Source: Bacillota bacterium
GTDB lineage: Bacteria > Bacillota_E > Sulfobacillia > Sulfobacillales > Sulfobacillaceae
Direction: 5' to 3'
NCBI GenBank assembly: GCA_021802375.1
Contig: JAKAAL010000269.1
Location: forward strand, 1-6,264
DNA: 6,264 nt
Under the pieces are notes generated by a model that had not been told where the DNA came from, searched no databases, and saw only the letters and a list, made by a program, of their open reading frames with translations. Of this stretch, positions 1 to 5,914 are shown piece by piece; the stretch's first letter is position 1; every line of letters starts with the position of its first letter. Position numbers and translations under genes: made by a program.

Positions 1-2
1 GA

Positions 3-245
3 GATTACCACGACCCAGAGCAGGAAGCCGACATGGTGTTGCGTGAGGTGTATGGGGCGCTGAAGGACAAGGGGTATAACCCCATTAGCCAATTGGTAGG
101 CTATTTGTTGTCTGGGGATCCGGCTTACATCACGAGCCACATGGGAGCCCGCAACCTCATTCGGCGATTGGAGCGGGATGAGCTTTTGGAAGAGTTGTTG
201 CGCCAATATGTGCGTCACCTTGAACTCACCTCCCAGGATGGCTAA
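3..245 (+). CDS. ireB: IreB-family regulatory phosphoprotein (UPF0297/YrzL), 5' partial
   Basis: The visible 80 codons cover most of a small protein of about 88-90 residues. The hallmark stretch [19 protein letters not shown] is present, followed by the conserved [18 protein letters not shown] segment, as in Bacillus YrzL and Enterococcus IreB. The reading frame is open to the left edge ([10 protein letters not shown] before the first internal Met at 33), and these residues match the acidic N-terminal region of the family, so the true start is upstream of the window and ATG 33 is not the start. In Enterococcus, IreB is a substrate of the PASTA kinase IreK and acts in cephalosporin resistance; that is family knowledge, and its phosphorylated N-terminal threonines are off the window. 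The stop overlaps the ruvX start by 8 nt, and alaS is the expected upstream neighbour. Confidence 0.93.
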   Translation, partial: DYHDPEQEADMVLREVYGALKDKGYNPISQLVGYLLSGDPAYITSHMGARNLIRRLERDELLEELLRQYVRHLELTSQDG

Positions 246-984
246 ACGCATAATGGGGCTTGACGTGGGGGATAAATGGATCGGGGTAGCCGTGAGCGAT
301 GAGACGGTCTTGATCGCGGAGGCGTTGCAACCGATCAAGCGACGCAACCTGCCCGATGATCTAGCTGAAATTAATCGGCTCGCCACAACGTGGAATGTCG
401 GGCAAATTGTGGTAGGATTGCCTTTGAACATGAATGCGACTGTTGGACCGCAAGCCGAAAAGACGCTCACGTTTGTGGGCCGGCTTAAAACCGCGTCCAG
501 CTTGCCCGTTGCCACATGGGACGAGCGTTTGACAACCCAACAAGCGGAGCGCATTCTCATTCAGCAAGACGTCCGCCGCGAGAAACGCAAGGCTCGGATT
601 GACGGGCTGGCGGCGGCCTTGATTTTGCAGGGTTACCTGGACCATGAGCGCATGGTTCGACTAAGGGAGGAGTCTCACATGGCTGACGACAAAGATTTGG
701 AAGCTGGTTTTGCCGAAGAAGAAGATGAAATCATCACCTTGACCGACGACGAAGGCAAGGAGCACGAGTTTGTCGTGGTCGACGTAATCGAGGTATCGAG
801 CAAGGAGTATGCCATCTTACTGCCTATCGATACGGAGGAAGATGAAGAAGCCGAGGCTGTCATCCTGCGCCTTGAGAAGGACGCCGATGGGGATGATGTC
901 TTGGTGGACATTGAATCTGAGGAAGAGTGGGAGCAAGTTGCGCAGGCTTATGAAGAGTTGCTCGACGATGAAGGTGACGAATAG
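238..984 (+). CDS. ruvX: RuvX/YqgF-family nuclease fused in frame to a DUF1292 (YrzB) domain
   Basis: One open frame of 248 codons. Residues 1-147 are a complete RuvX/YqgF RNase H-fold protein: GLDVG with Asp9, [10 protein letters not shown] at 57-66, WDERLTT with Asp95 and Glu96, and the last acidic residue Asp122 in [14 protein letters not shown]. This is the full normal family length. Family members are putative Holliday-junction resolvases, with a role in rRNA processing shown in some bacteria. Residues 148-248 are a DUF1292 domain that is a separate gene in most Bacillota, but no stop codon separates the two here. The start at 238 overlaps the ireB stop and gives the usual MxxRIMGLD N-terminus; its SD is weak, so translational coupling is likely. 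The frame stays open back to an ATG at 178, but those codons lie inside ireB and add nothing RuvX-like. A small indel near 640-660 could also create the apparent fusion, because a TAA lies in another frame at 662-664. Confidence 0.85.
   Translation: MAKRIMGLDVGDKWIGVAVSDETVLIAEALQPIKRRNLPDDLAEINRLATTWNVGQIVVGLPLNMNATVGPQAEKTLTFVGRLKTASSLPVATWDERLTTQQAERILIQQDVRREKRKARIDGLAAALILQGYLDHERMVRLREESHMADDKDLEAGFAEEEDEIITLTDDEGKEHEFVVVDVIEVSSKEYAILLPIDTEEDEEAEAVILRLEKDADGDDVLVDIESEEEWEQVAQAYEELLDDEGDE
663..672 (+). promoter_or_regulatory. Strong Shine-Dalgarno for the DUF1292 start inside the ruvX frame
   Basis: AAGGGAGGAG lies 6 nt before ATG 679, with its GGGAGG core ending 8 nt before it. It is far better than the site in front of ruvX itself and supports independent initiation of the DUF1292 domain. 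Confidence 0.7.
679..984 (+). CDS. DUF1292 protein (YrzB-like), probable internal translation start within the ruvX fusion
   Basis: These 101 codons match the acidic DUF1292/YrzB family in length and layout: an acidic N-terminus, [21 protein letters not shown], then [23 protein letters not shown], and a C-terminal [19 protein letters not shown]. The family's function is unknown. The ATG at 679 has a strong SD (AAGGGAGGAG, 663-672) at good spacing, so this product can be made separately even though the upstream ruvX frame runs into it without a stop. In relatives the gene sits between ruvX and mltG, as here. Whether the cell makes a free protein, only the fusion, or both cannot be decided from sequence. 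Confidence 0.8.
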   Translation: MADDKDLEAGFAEEEDEIITLTDDEGKEHEFVVVDVIEVSSKEYAILLPIDTEEDEEAEAVILRLEKDADGDDVLVDIESEEEWEQVAQAYEELLDDEGDE

Positions 985-1008
985 CGGCCGTCCATCGGCT
1001 GTGGTCTT

Positions 1009-2052
1009 GTGATTGCGCCATTCATGGGTCGTCAGCGCGGATGGCGTGTGCGAAAACGCTTCTGGGTGGGGGCGGCCCTTATAGCGGCCGCCCTTTTTCT
1101 GGTGGGATATGTTTCGTGGTTGTTTCAGCCCGTGAATTCCCACAGTCGGGTGGTCCGGTACTTCCGCGTCTCGTCGGGTCAAAGCGCCGATCAGGTGGCG
1201 GCAAGCCTTAAAGAGGCCGGCATTATCCGCAGCGCATTGGCTTTTGAGGTTCTAAGCCGTTGGGACCACCTGGCGACGCACCTAACTGCTGGGGTATACC
1301 GATTATCGCCGCGCGATTCCTTGCGGCGCATTCTGGACACGATGCGCCGGGGTGATGTGGTCACGATCAAGGTCGCCATTCCCGAGGGATTTACGGTCCA
1401 GGAAGTTGTCTCCCGATTAGTCCACGCCCATATTGGCACGGCGGTGCAGTATCAGGCATTGGAGCGCTCTCCGCTGCCAGGCATGCCTGTCCCGGCGGCT
1501 GGCGTCCGAGATGCGCTGGAGGGATACTTGTTTCCCGCGACGTACCAGTTCCCCTATGGGACAACCCCGCGTCAGGCACTCATGACCATGTGGGAAACCT
1601 TTCAGTCCCGGGTGGTGCAGGGGGTCTATGATCATGCGCATACCACACTCACGCTGTCACAGTGGGTGACTCTCGCCTCCATCGTGCAGGCTGAAGACGA
1701 GAAGGGCAGCCAGGCCTCTGAAGTGGCGGCTGTTTTCATGAACCGCCTGTCGGCCCACATGCCCTTTCAATCGGATGCCACAGTGCGCTATGCCATGGGC
1801 CATCCGGTAGCTGGCGGCTTGAGCATTGGCGATCTCAGCTATAGGTCGCCCTATAACACCTATCTGCATGCGGGAATTCCGCCAGGGCCGATCGACAATC
1901 CCGGTTTGGCGATGTTGAAGGCGGCGCTCCACCCGGCTCATGTGCCGTATCTTTACTTTTTGTCGCTTCGCAGCGGAACCATGCTGTTTGCGACAACCTA
2001 CCAGCAGCATCTGGCTAATATTGCGTATGCCAACAGCCATCCCAACAGCTAA
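1009..2052 (+). CDS. mltG: Endolytic murein transglycosylase MltG (YceG-like)
   Basis: A 347-residue membrane-anchored protein of normal MltG length. A basic N-terminus precedes one membrane segment (about 18-38), then the LysM-like region (about 48-125, with AGVYRLSP and VAIPEGFTVQEVV), then the catalytic YceG domain. The domain has LEGYLFPATY, LASIVQAED, VFMNRL, MPFQSDATVRYAMG, SPYNTYLHAGIPPGPI and HPAHVPYLYF. Glu229 aligns with the catalytic Glu218 of E. coli MltG; the normally conserved Glu two residues before it is Gln227. MltG cleaves nascent peptidoglycan strands at the outer face of the membrane and sets glycan length. The start is GTG 1009, 24 nt after the DUF1292 stop; ATG 1024 is the alternative. 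Neither has a clear SD, so coupling to the upstream gene is likely. A terminator-like hairpin lies inside the membrane-segment codons. Confidence 0.93.
   Translation: MIAPFMGRQRGWRVRKRFWVGAALIAAALFLVGYVSWLFQPVNSHSRVVRYFRVSSGQSADQVAASLKEAGIIRSALAFEVLSRWDHLATHLTAGVYRLSPRDSLRRILDTMRRGDVVTIKVAIPEGFTVQEVVSRLVHAHIGTAVQYQALERSPLPGMPVPAAGVRDALEGYLFPATYQFPYGTTPRQALMTMWETFQSRVVQGVYDHAHTTLTLSQWVTLASIVQAEDEKGSQASEVAAVFMNRLSAHMPFQSDATVRYAMGHPVAGGLSIGDLSYRSPYNTYLHAGIPPGPIDNPGLAMLKAALHPAHVPYLYFLSLRSGTMLFATTYQQHLANIAYANSHPNS
1070..1098 (+). terminator. Intragenic terminator-like hairpin near the start of mltG
   Basis: GGGCGGCC (1070-1077) is fully complementary to GGCCGCCC (1086-1093), giving an 8-bp all-GC stem with an 8-nt loop, and the stem is followed at once by TTTTT (1094-1098). 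This is the form of an intrinsic terminator. It lies inside coding sequence (Ala-rich membrane segment), so it may be a codon-use coincidence; it would be masked by translating ribosomes and exposed if mltG translation fails. Confidence 0.4.
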
Positions 2053-2075
2053 GGTTTGAGAATGGAGAAAACTGG

Positions 2076-2119
2076 AAAAACTTCCTTTAGGGTGTAGAGC
2101 GGCTAAAGGAGGTTTTTTT
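2076..2119 (+). promoter_or_regulatory. Long hairpin with U-run whose 3' arm contains the SD of the next gene
   Basis: The arm at 2076-2090 (AAAAACTTCCTTTAG) pairs with 2103-2117 (CTAAAGGAGGTTTTT) over 15 positions with one G-U pair; the loop is 12 nt and the T-run is 2113-2119. It fills most of the 68-nt gap after mltG. The 3' arm includes AAAGGAGG (2105-2112), the near-perfect SD for ATG 2121. The same structure could act as an intrinsic terminator or attenuator behind mltG and could also hide the ribosome binding site. The base pairing is seen directly; the regulatory role is inferred. Confidence 0.65.
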
Positions 2120-2120
2120 G

Positions 2121-3320
2121 ATGTCTTGGAATCGTCGAACTGTTGTGACCTCATCGGCGGCCACTACGGCAGCATTGGCGTTGATGGCCGCGATCATTGT
2201 CATGCGGCTTAATGCGAACGGCCCCGCGTCAGGACCTGCTTGGAGCATGTCCGCGAGCCTGGCCGGGCCAGTGTGGGGCAGCCATGGGCGCGTCATGACT
2301 CGGCAGGTCACGCGCCCGGCGCTGCTGGTGGTGCCGGCGGAACTGTCGGCTTCACTCAAGTCCCGACTGGCACGGGCCATGGGAAGTCCATTGGGAACGG
2401 AAAACATCCTATGGATGGCCGGTGCAGGCCCCCAACGTTATTGGACCGGAAAACATCTGAAGGGGATTAGCCCGGTCCGGGCAGCCGTTTGGGTGCCGCG
2501 GATTGGCGCTTCCTCCAGTCTTATCATGATGGCTGCGCGGTCCAGCGGGGCGGTGAGTCGTGGTCCCTGGACATGGCGTCGGGGAGCATACCGCCTTTCC
2601 GGATCGGCTAAGTCCGTCCATACCACGGTGAACGCATCGCTGACACAATCTTTGGCGCCTCTGGTTGCGCCTGGCGGTGCTGTGTTTGTCGTCGGTAGGC
2701 AAGGGGCACTATTGGCGGGGGTGGGTGCGCCCTCAGGCCAGGGGGCCCTATGGCGCCCGGAGCCGGCTGGGATGGCCGTGCTTCCGCCATTGCTCGGACT
2801 GGCGTTGCAGCGGAACGCCGTGTACCAAGCGCTCGATGGAGGCCAATCAACCCTCTCTGCCATTGCGGCGGCCTGGGGAGAGAAGGGATTGAGCGAATCG
2901 GTGGCGGCGCTCGGATTCGGGTCGTCGAAGGTCGGCGCCATGACGCTCGCAGCGCCGCGTGTGTCCTCGCCTCTTTCGGCCAATGCGCTTGAGCAGGGGC
3001 AGGGACTTTCGCCGACCCCGCTCGAGGTCGCGCGCAGCTACCTGCCTTTTCTTGATCAGGGACGATTCCCGCCGTTGGCGGTCTCAACGGATTCACGGCC
3101 AGCCCGGATCCGGGCGATTGCAGCGAAGAGCGCACTGAGCCAGGTTTTGAGTCAACTCCCTCAGGTCAAGGTCGGCTCGATGGTGTTCCGCGTTTGGCGT
3201 CCACAGGGACTTTACGCCGTGGTGCTCGCACCGCGCGTCGGTGTGGAGGCGGTGCTGGAGGGCCCGGCGACCCGGAACACCATGGCCGCATTGGCAATCC
3301 TCGCCGCGCAACGGCCCTAA
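2121..3320 (+). CDS. Degenerate class-B PBP-like protein, probable inactive transpeptidase
   Basis: A 399-residue protein with one N-terminal membrane segment (about 12-30) and a periplasm-type remainder. From about residue 165 it follows the order of a PBP2/PbpA-type transpeptidase domain: VHTTVNASLTQSLAPL (like LTID..LQ...E), GGAVFVVGRQGALLAGV (like AVVLDPKTGEILAM), WRPEPAGMAV, STLSAIAAAWG, LGFG, EQGQGLSPTPLEVARSYL, and KVGSMVFRVW near the end. The three catalytic motifs are lost or altered: SxxK becomes Pro215..Met218, SxN becomes Ser243-Thr-Leu245, and KTG becomes Lys350-Val-Gly. The protein therefore probably cannot acylate a peptide stem or beta-lactam. The region before the domain is short and lacks a clear PBP dimerisation domain. 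ATG 2121 is chosen for the SD AAAGGAGG 8 nt upstream. Its place after mltG suggests a structural or regulatory role in wall synthesis (inference). Family placement comes from motif order only, so an unrelated protein remains possible. Confidence 0.65.
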   Translation: MSWNRRTVVTSSAATTAALALMAAIIVMRLNANGPASGPAWSMSASLAGPVWGSHGRVMTRQVTRPALLVVPAELSASLKSRLARAMGSPLGTENILWMAGAGPQRYWTGKHLKGISPVRAAVWVPRIGASSSLIMMAARSSGAVSRGPWTWRRGAYRLSGSAKSVHTTVNASLTQSLAPLVAPGGAVFVVGRQGALLAGVGAPSGQGALWRPEPAGMAVLPPLLGLALQRNAVYQALDGGQSTLSAIAAAWGEKGLSESVAALGFGSSKVGAMTLAAPRVSSPLSANALEQGQGLSPTPLEVARSYLPFLDQGRFPPLAVSTDSRPARIRAIAAKSALSQVLSQLPQVKVGSMVFRVWRPQGLYAVVLAPRVGVEAVLEGPATRNTMAALAILAAQRP

Positions 3321-3375
3321 AGGACGGCAGGAGTCGGGCACCGCCATCGCGAACCTCTCATGAAGGGGTGGAATG

Positions 3376-4200
3376 ATGAGGCAGGCTCGCCGACTAACTT
3401 GGATGGGGCTTCGGGGATGGATCATCATGGGTGCATGGGTCTGGGCTCTCCCGGTATTGATGGTCTGGGGATGGACCGGCAGTCAAGCCCGGCTGGGATG
3501 GGGACTCGCCACGGGGGAAGCTGTGGTCACATGGGCGGCCATGGTGGTGGTCCGGGGCGCTGCGGTGCTTCTCTACAACTACGTAATCTCATCGCATTGG
3601 CCCTTCACCTTCATCACGGACGACACACGGCTCTTCGAGGTTCCGCTTTGGCCCAACATTATTGCCAGCGGGACCGGGGCGGTTCCCTCAGGGCTGGCGA
3701 TGGCGGTGTTGGCAAACCTATGGGGATGGACGGTAGTGCTGCCGAACCGGTGGACATTCACGCTGGTGGTTGTCCCAGCGATGGCGTGGATTTACGCACT
3801 GGGCACATTGGTCCTGTATAATCGACTTGTTGTGCCCTGGTTCGGCCCCATTGACGTCGAAATTCAAGAGCAGGGCGGGCGCCGGCGACTGGCTGGCATG
3901 CGCGCCCGGTCTGTTCGGCGCGCCATCAGTCTCGTGACCTTTGGATGGCTGGGAACTCTGCTCTTGGTGGGCGCGCTGGTGGCCGGCATTCTACTCACCG
4001 CGGTTGCGCATCATTTCCCAGCAGGGGCATTCGGAGCCGAGGTGGCAGCGTTTGGGTTGGCTCTCGCCGCGTTCATCGGATACTGGCTGGCCGTTGTCGT
4101 GGGGCTGTGGTACGGTCTGGGCGCCCGCGTTTACCAGTGGTGGAGAGGAAAGGGCGGGGGATTGGATTGGCAGGACGTCCGGGATGAGGTGAATGTATGA
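3376..4200 (+). CDS. Multipass membrane protein of unknown function
   Basis: A 274-residue hydrophobic protein with about six likely membrane segments (roughly 14-34, 48-70, 98-115, 126-148, 187-211, 224-249). A loop with HWPFTFITDDTRLFEVP (about 74-90) follows the second segment. A polar, basic stretch (about 155-182) containing FGPIDVEIQEQGGRRR separates the two halves. LYNRLVVPWFGPIDVEI faintly recalls the LYN...GGIxVEL pattern of some small DUF3566-like membrane proteins, but I do not claim the family. There is no signal peptidase site and no catalytic motif I recognise. An adjacent ATG at 3373 is equally in frame; 3376 is preferred for spacing from AAGGGGTGG (3363-3371). It starts 55 nt after the PBP-like gene, and its TGA overlaps the mutY start (ATGA). 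Confidence 0.75.
   Translation: MRQARRLTWMGLRGWIIMGAWVWALPVLMVWGWTGSQARLGWGLATGEAVVTWAAMVVVRGAAVLLYNYVISSHWPFTFITDDTRLFEVPLWPNIIASGTGAVPSGLAMAVLANLWGWTVVLPNRWTFTLVVVPAMAWIYALGTLVLYNRLVVPWFGPIDVEIQEQGGRRRLAGMRARSVRRAISLVTFGWLGTLLLVGALVAGILLTAVAHHFPAGAFGAEVAAFGLALAAFIGYWLAVVVGLWYGLGARVYQWWRGKGGGLDWQDVRDEVNV
4186..4192 (+). promoter_or_regulatory. Shine-Dalgarno for mutY within the upstream gene
   Basis: GAGGTGA lies 4 nt before ATG 4197, inside the last codons of the membrane-protein gene. Together with the ATGA overlap it fixes the mutY start and indicates translational coupling. Confidence 0.6.
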
Positions 4201-4946
4201 AGAGCATCAAATATGCGGCGGAGATCGCGCCCCCAGCGTTAAATGGATTTCGCGAGAGCGTGCTCTTGTGGTACCGAAACCATGGTCGCGACTTGCCTTG
4301 GCGGCGGACCAACGATCCATACGCCATTTTGGTTTCTGAAATCATGCTGCATCAGACTACGGTGGCGATCGTAGAGCCGGTGTTTCAGGAATTCCTGCGG
4401 GCGTTTCCCACCATTGAGGCGTTGCACGAGGCTCCCTTGGATGCCGTCAAGGCCATTACCGACCCTCTGGGATACAAAGTTCGCGGGCGGTGGCTGAAGG
4501 AGATTGCCCGTGTTGTTGTCGAAGACATGGACGGGCAGTGGCCACGAACGGTGGAAGGCTTGATGAAACTTCCAGGGGTCGGGCGCTATACGGCGGGGGC
4601 TCTGATGTCGTTTGCCTTCGGAATTGATGCCCCGATTCTGGATACCAATGTTAAAAGGGTCTTGGGCCGCTACTTCGGCATTGAGTACCGTGACTCCCGT
4701 GCAGAAGTCCAGCACCACCTCTGGGCGTTGGCGGAGGCCGTGGTACCTGACGGTGAGGCCAGCCTCTTCAATCAGGCGTTGATGGATTTCGGAGCGATGG
4801 TGTGCACTGCCAGAAAGCCCGGTTGCACTGTATGCCCAGCCTGCCAAGTCTGCTCCAGCGCCATGGGCGCCTCGGAGACCGCGGCCGCCGAGGAACCCTC
4901 CATGTATCGGATCATGCCGCGGTCTGAAGCGCTCTCCTCCTCATAA
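4197..4946 (+). CDS. mutY: MutY-type adenine DNA glycosylase, catalytic domain only (no NUDIX domain)
   Basis: A 249-residue HhH-GPD glycosylase with a [4Fe-4S] cluster. Seen: LPWRRTNDPYAILVSEIMLHQTT with catalytic Glu48, LGYKVRGRWL at 91-100, the helix-hairpin-helix LPGVGRYTAGAL with Tyr131, ILDTNVKRVLGRYFG with catalytic Asp149 and Asn151, and Cys203-x6-Cys210-x2-Cys213-x5-Cys219. By alignment with Geobacillus MutY these are the counterparts of Glu43, Tyr126, Asp144 and Asn146, so the catalytic core looks intact. MutY removes adenine mispaired with 8-oxoguanine or guanine. Usual MutY proteins have 350 or so residues with a C-terminal NUDIX-like domain that recognises 8-oxoG; here the protein ends about 30 residues after the cluster. 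Differences from the typical sequence are His52 for the first Gln of LQQT and Lys94 for the second Tyr of GLGYY. A related mismatch glycosylase (MIG-like) is the main alternative. The 3' end overlaps the convergent patatin gene by 6 nt. Confidence 0.88.
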   Translation: MKSIKYAAEIAPPALNGFRESVLLWYRNHGRDLPWRRTNDPYAILVSEIMLHQTTVAIVEPVFQEFLRAFPTIEALHEAPLDAVKAITDPLGYKVRGRWLKEIARVVVEDMDGQWPRTVEGLMKLPGVGRYTAGALMSFAFGIDAPILDTNVKRVLGRYFGIEYRDSRAEVQHHLWALAEAVVPDGEASLFNQALMDFGAMVCTARKPGCTVCPACQVCSSAMGASETAAAEEPSMYRIMPRSEALSSS

Positions 4947-5798
4947 ATCTGCGATCTGCGGCCACGTCTCCTTCATCGCCTGCCATCCCGTCTCGACCAA
5001 GCGCCCGTAGTCGGCGAATCCCAAAAAGGGCACGTTGAGGGTGTCAGGGCGGACTGTGAGATGCGAGATCCGTCCCTCCCGTAGGCGGGACAGCGTATCG
5101 GTGGCATAGCTTTCGGAGCGGCCCAGCACATCGCCCAACCCCAACCGATTGGCTTCGATATGAGCGGGCGTGGCCACATCAATCGCGACGATGAACTCCG
5201 GATCCAGCGCATACGCCCAGTCGACGGGGAGAGTGTCTGCGACCCCGCCGTCGACCAAGACATGATCCTTGTGTCGGGGAGCCGCGAAGAGGCCGGGCAT
5301 CGCCATGGTGGCCTGCATGGCGAGCCATAGGGGCTGGTCGGTGGCGATTTGCCATGCTCCCCGGGCCGGCGGGGTGAGTGGGCGATTAGTGAAGGCCACG
5401 GCCGTCAGCGTCACCAAGTCCACGGCCGTCAGGACGGTCGGGATATTCCAGTCGGCGGTGGTCTCGGCCGATGGGGCAAGGCTCAGCAGCGTCGCTACAA
5501 AGCGCTCCGGCTGGATGAGCCCAGTTGCGGGCGGTCCCAGTTTGGGCAGCAGCTCATGAAGCAAACCTACGGTGTTGAGATGAAAGTACTCCAAGGGATG
5601 ATTGGCAATCTCCTGTCCGACGCGGATGAGACGGTGCATCGGAATTCCGAGAGCATAGAGCGAAGCGACAAGTCCTCCCGCTGAGGTGCCGGCTACCGCC
5701 GTCGCTTTGACGCCCTGTTCTTCCAAGAAGCGCAGAGCGCCTAAGTGGGCCGCTCCCAAGAGTCCTCCCCCTGAAAGCGCCAACGCAAACGGCTTCAT
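4941..5798 (-). CDS. Patatin-like phospholipase / serine acyl hydrolase
   Basis: A 285-residue protein with the full patatin catalytic set: the oxyanion-hole loop SGGGLLGAAHLG (9-20), the nucleophile elbow GTSAGG with Ser39, and the DGG motif with Asp183 completing the Ser-Asp dyad. MAMPGLFAAP (165-174) and LVDGGVADTLPVD (181-193) are typical. The family hydrolyses acyl esters of phospholipids or other lipids; the substrate here is unknown. There is no signal peptide or membrane segment, so it is probably cytoplasmic, like the short RssA/YlbK type. The Arg or Lys usual in GGGx[RK]G is replaced by Leu14. The start is supported by a full-length SD (AGGAGGTGAT) upstream. It lies 116 nt downstream of the PDO-like gene and converges on mutY. 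No convincing promoter is visible in the gap. Confidence 0.92.
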   Translation of the reverse strand: MKPFALALSGGGLLGAAHLGALRFLEEQGVKATAVAGTSAGGLVASLYALGIPMHRLIRVGQEIANHPLEYFHLNTVGLLHELLPKLGPPATGLIQPERFVATLLSLAPSAETTADWNIPTVLTAVDLVTLTAVAFTNRPLTPPARGAWQIATDQPLWLAMQATMAMPGLFAAPRHKDHVLVDGGVADTLPVDWAYALDPEFIVAIDVATPAHIEANRLGLGDVLGRSESYATDTLSRLREGRISHLTVRPDTLNVPFLGFADYGRLVETGWQAMKETWPQIADL

Positions 5799-5803
5799 TT
5801 CGC

Positions 5804-5813
5804 ATCACCTCCT
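5804..5813 (-). promoter_or_regulatory. Extended Shine-Dalgarno of the patatin-like gene
   Basis: On the minus strand AGGAGGTGAT is a 10-nt match to the anti-SD end of 16S rRNA and stands 5 nt before the ATG at 5798. It rules out the out-of-frame ATGs at 5805 and 5808 and predicts strong translation. Confidence 0.75.
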
Positions 5814-5863
5814 ATAGGAAGGGTATGCGAGGGAGCGGTCCAAGTGCCTGACCCGCCAAAGGA

Positions 5864-5904
5864 AGACGGATCAGGGGCGGAATGGTCCGCGTCCTGATCC
5901 GTTG
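5864..5904 (-). terminator. Two-tier hairpin between the PDO-like gene and the patatin gene
   Basis: The outer arms 5866-5875 and 5893-5902 (ACGGATCAGG / CCTGATCCGT on the plus strand) pair over 10 perfect bp. After a small internal loop, the inner arms 5877-5881 and 5886-5890 (GCGGA/TCCGC) add 5 bp closed by a 4-nt loop. The structure begins 11 nt after the PDO-like stop at 5915. On the minus strand it is followed by TCTTCCTTT, a weak pyrimidine tract. It is probably a terminator or a partial read-through element or RNA-stabilising hairpin; the poor T-run limits confidence. Confidence 0.6.
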
Positions 5905-5914
5905 GAGGCGTGTC

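Noticed and set aside
178..237. Extended ruvX start at ATG 178
   Set aside because: It lies inside ireB in another frame, adds residues with no RuvX similarity, and the family N-terminus fits ATG 238.
817..1182. A minus-strand open frame across the DUF1292-mltG junction
   Set aside because: It lies antisense to two recognised coding regions and has no motif or SD support.
2438..3135. Long minus-strand open frames opposite the PBP-like gene (up to 181 codons)
   Set aside because: They are rich in Pro, Arg, Ala and Ser with no recognisable domain, as expected for frames antisense to a GC-rich gene; the plus-strand gene has an SD and a fold-like motif order.
4239..4847. A 202-codon minus-strand open frame opposite mutY
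   Set aside because: It is the antisense shadow of a clearly recognised gene, with no SD and no family resemblance.
5816..5844. Promoter for the patatin gene (TTGGAC ... TCCTAT on the minus strand)
   Set aside because: The -10 match is poor and would overlap or abut the SD, leaving no room for a leader.
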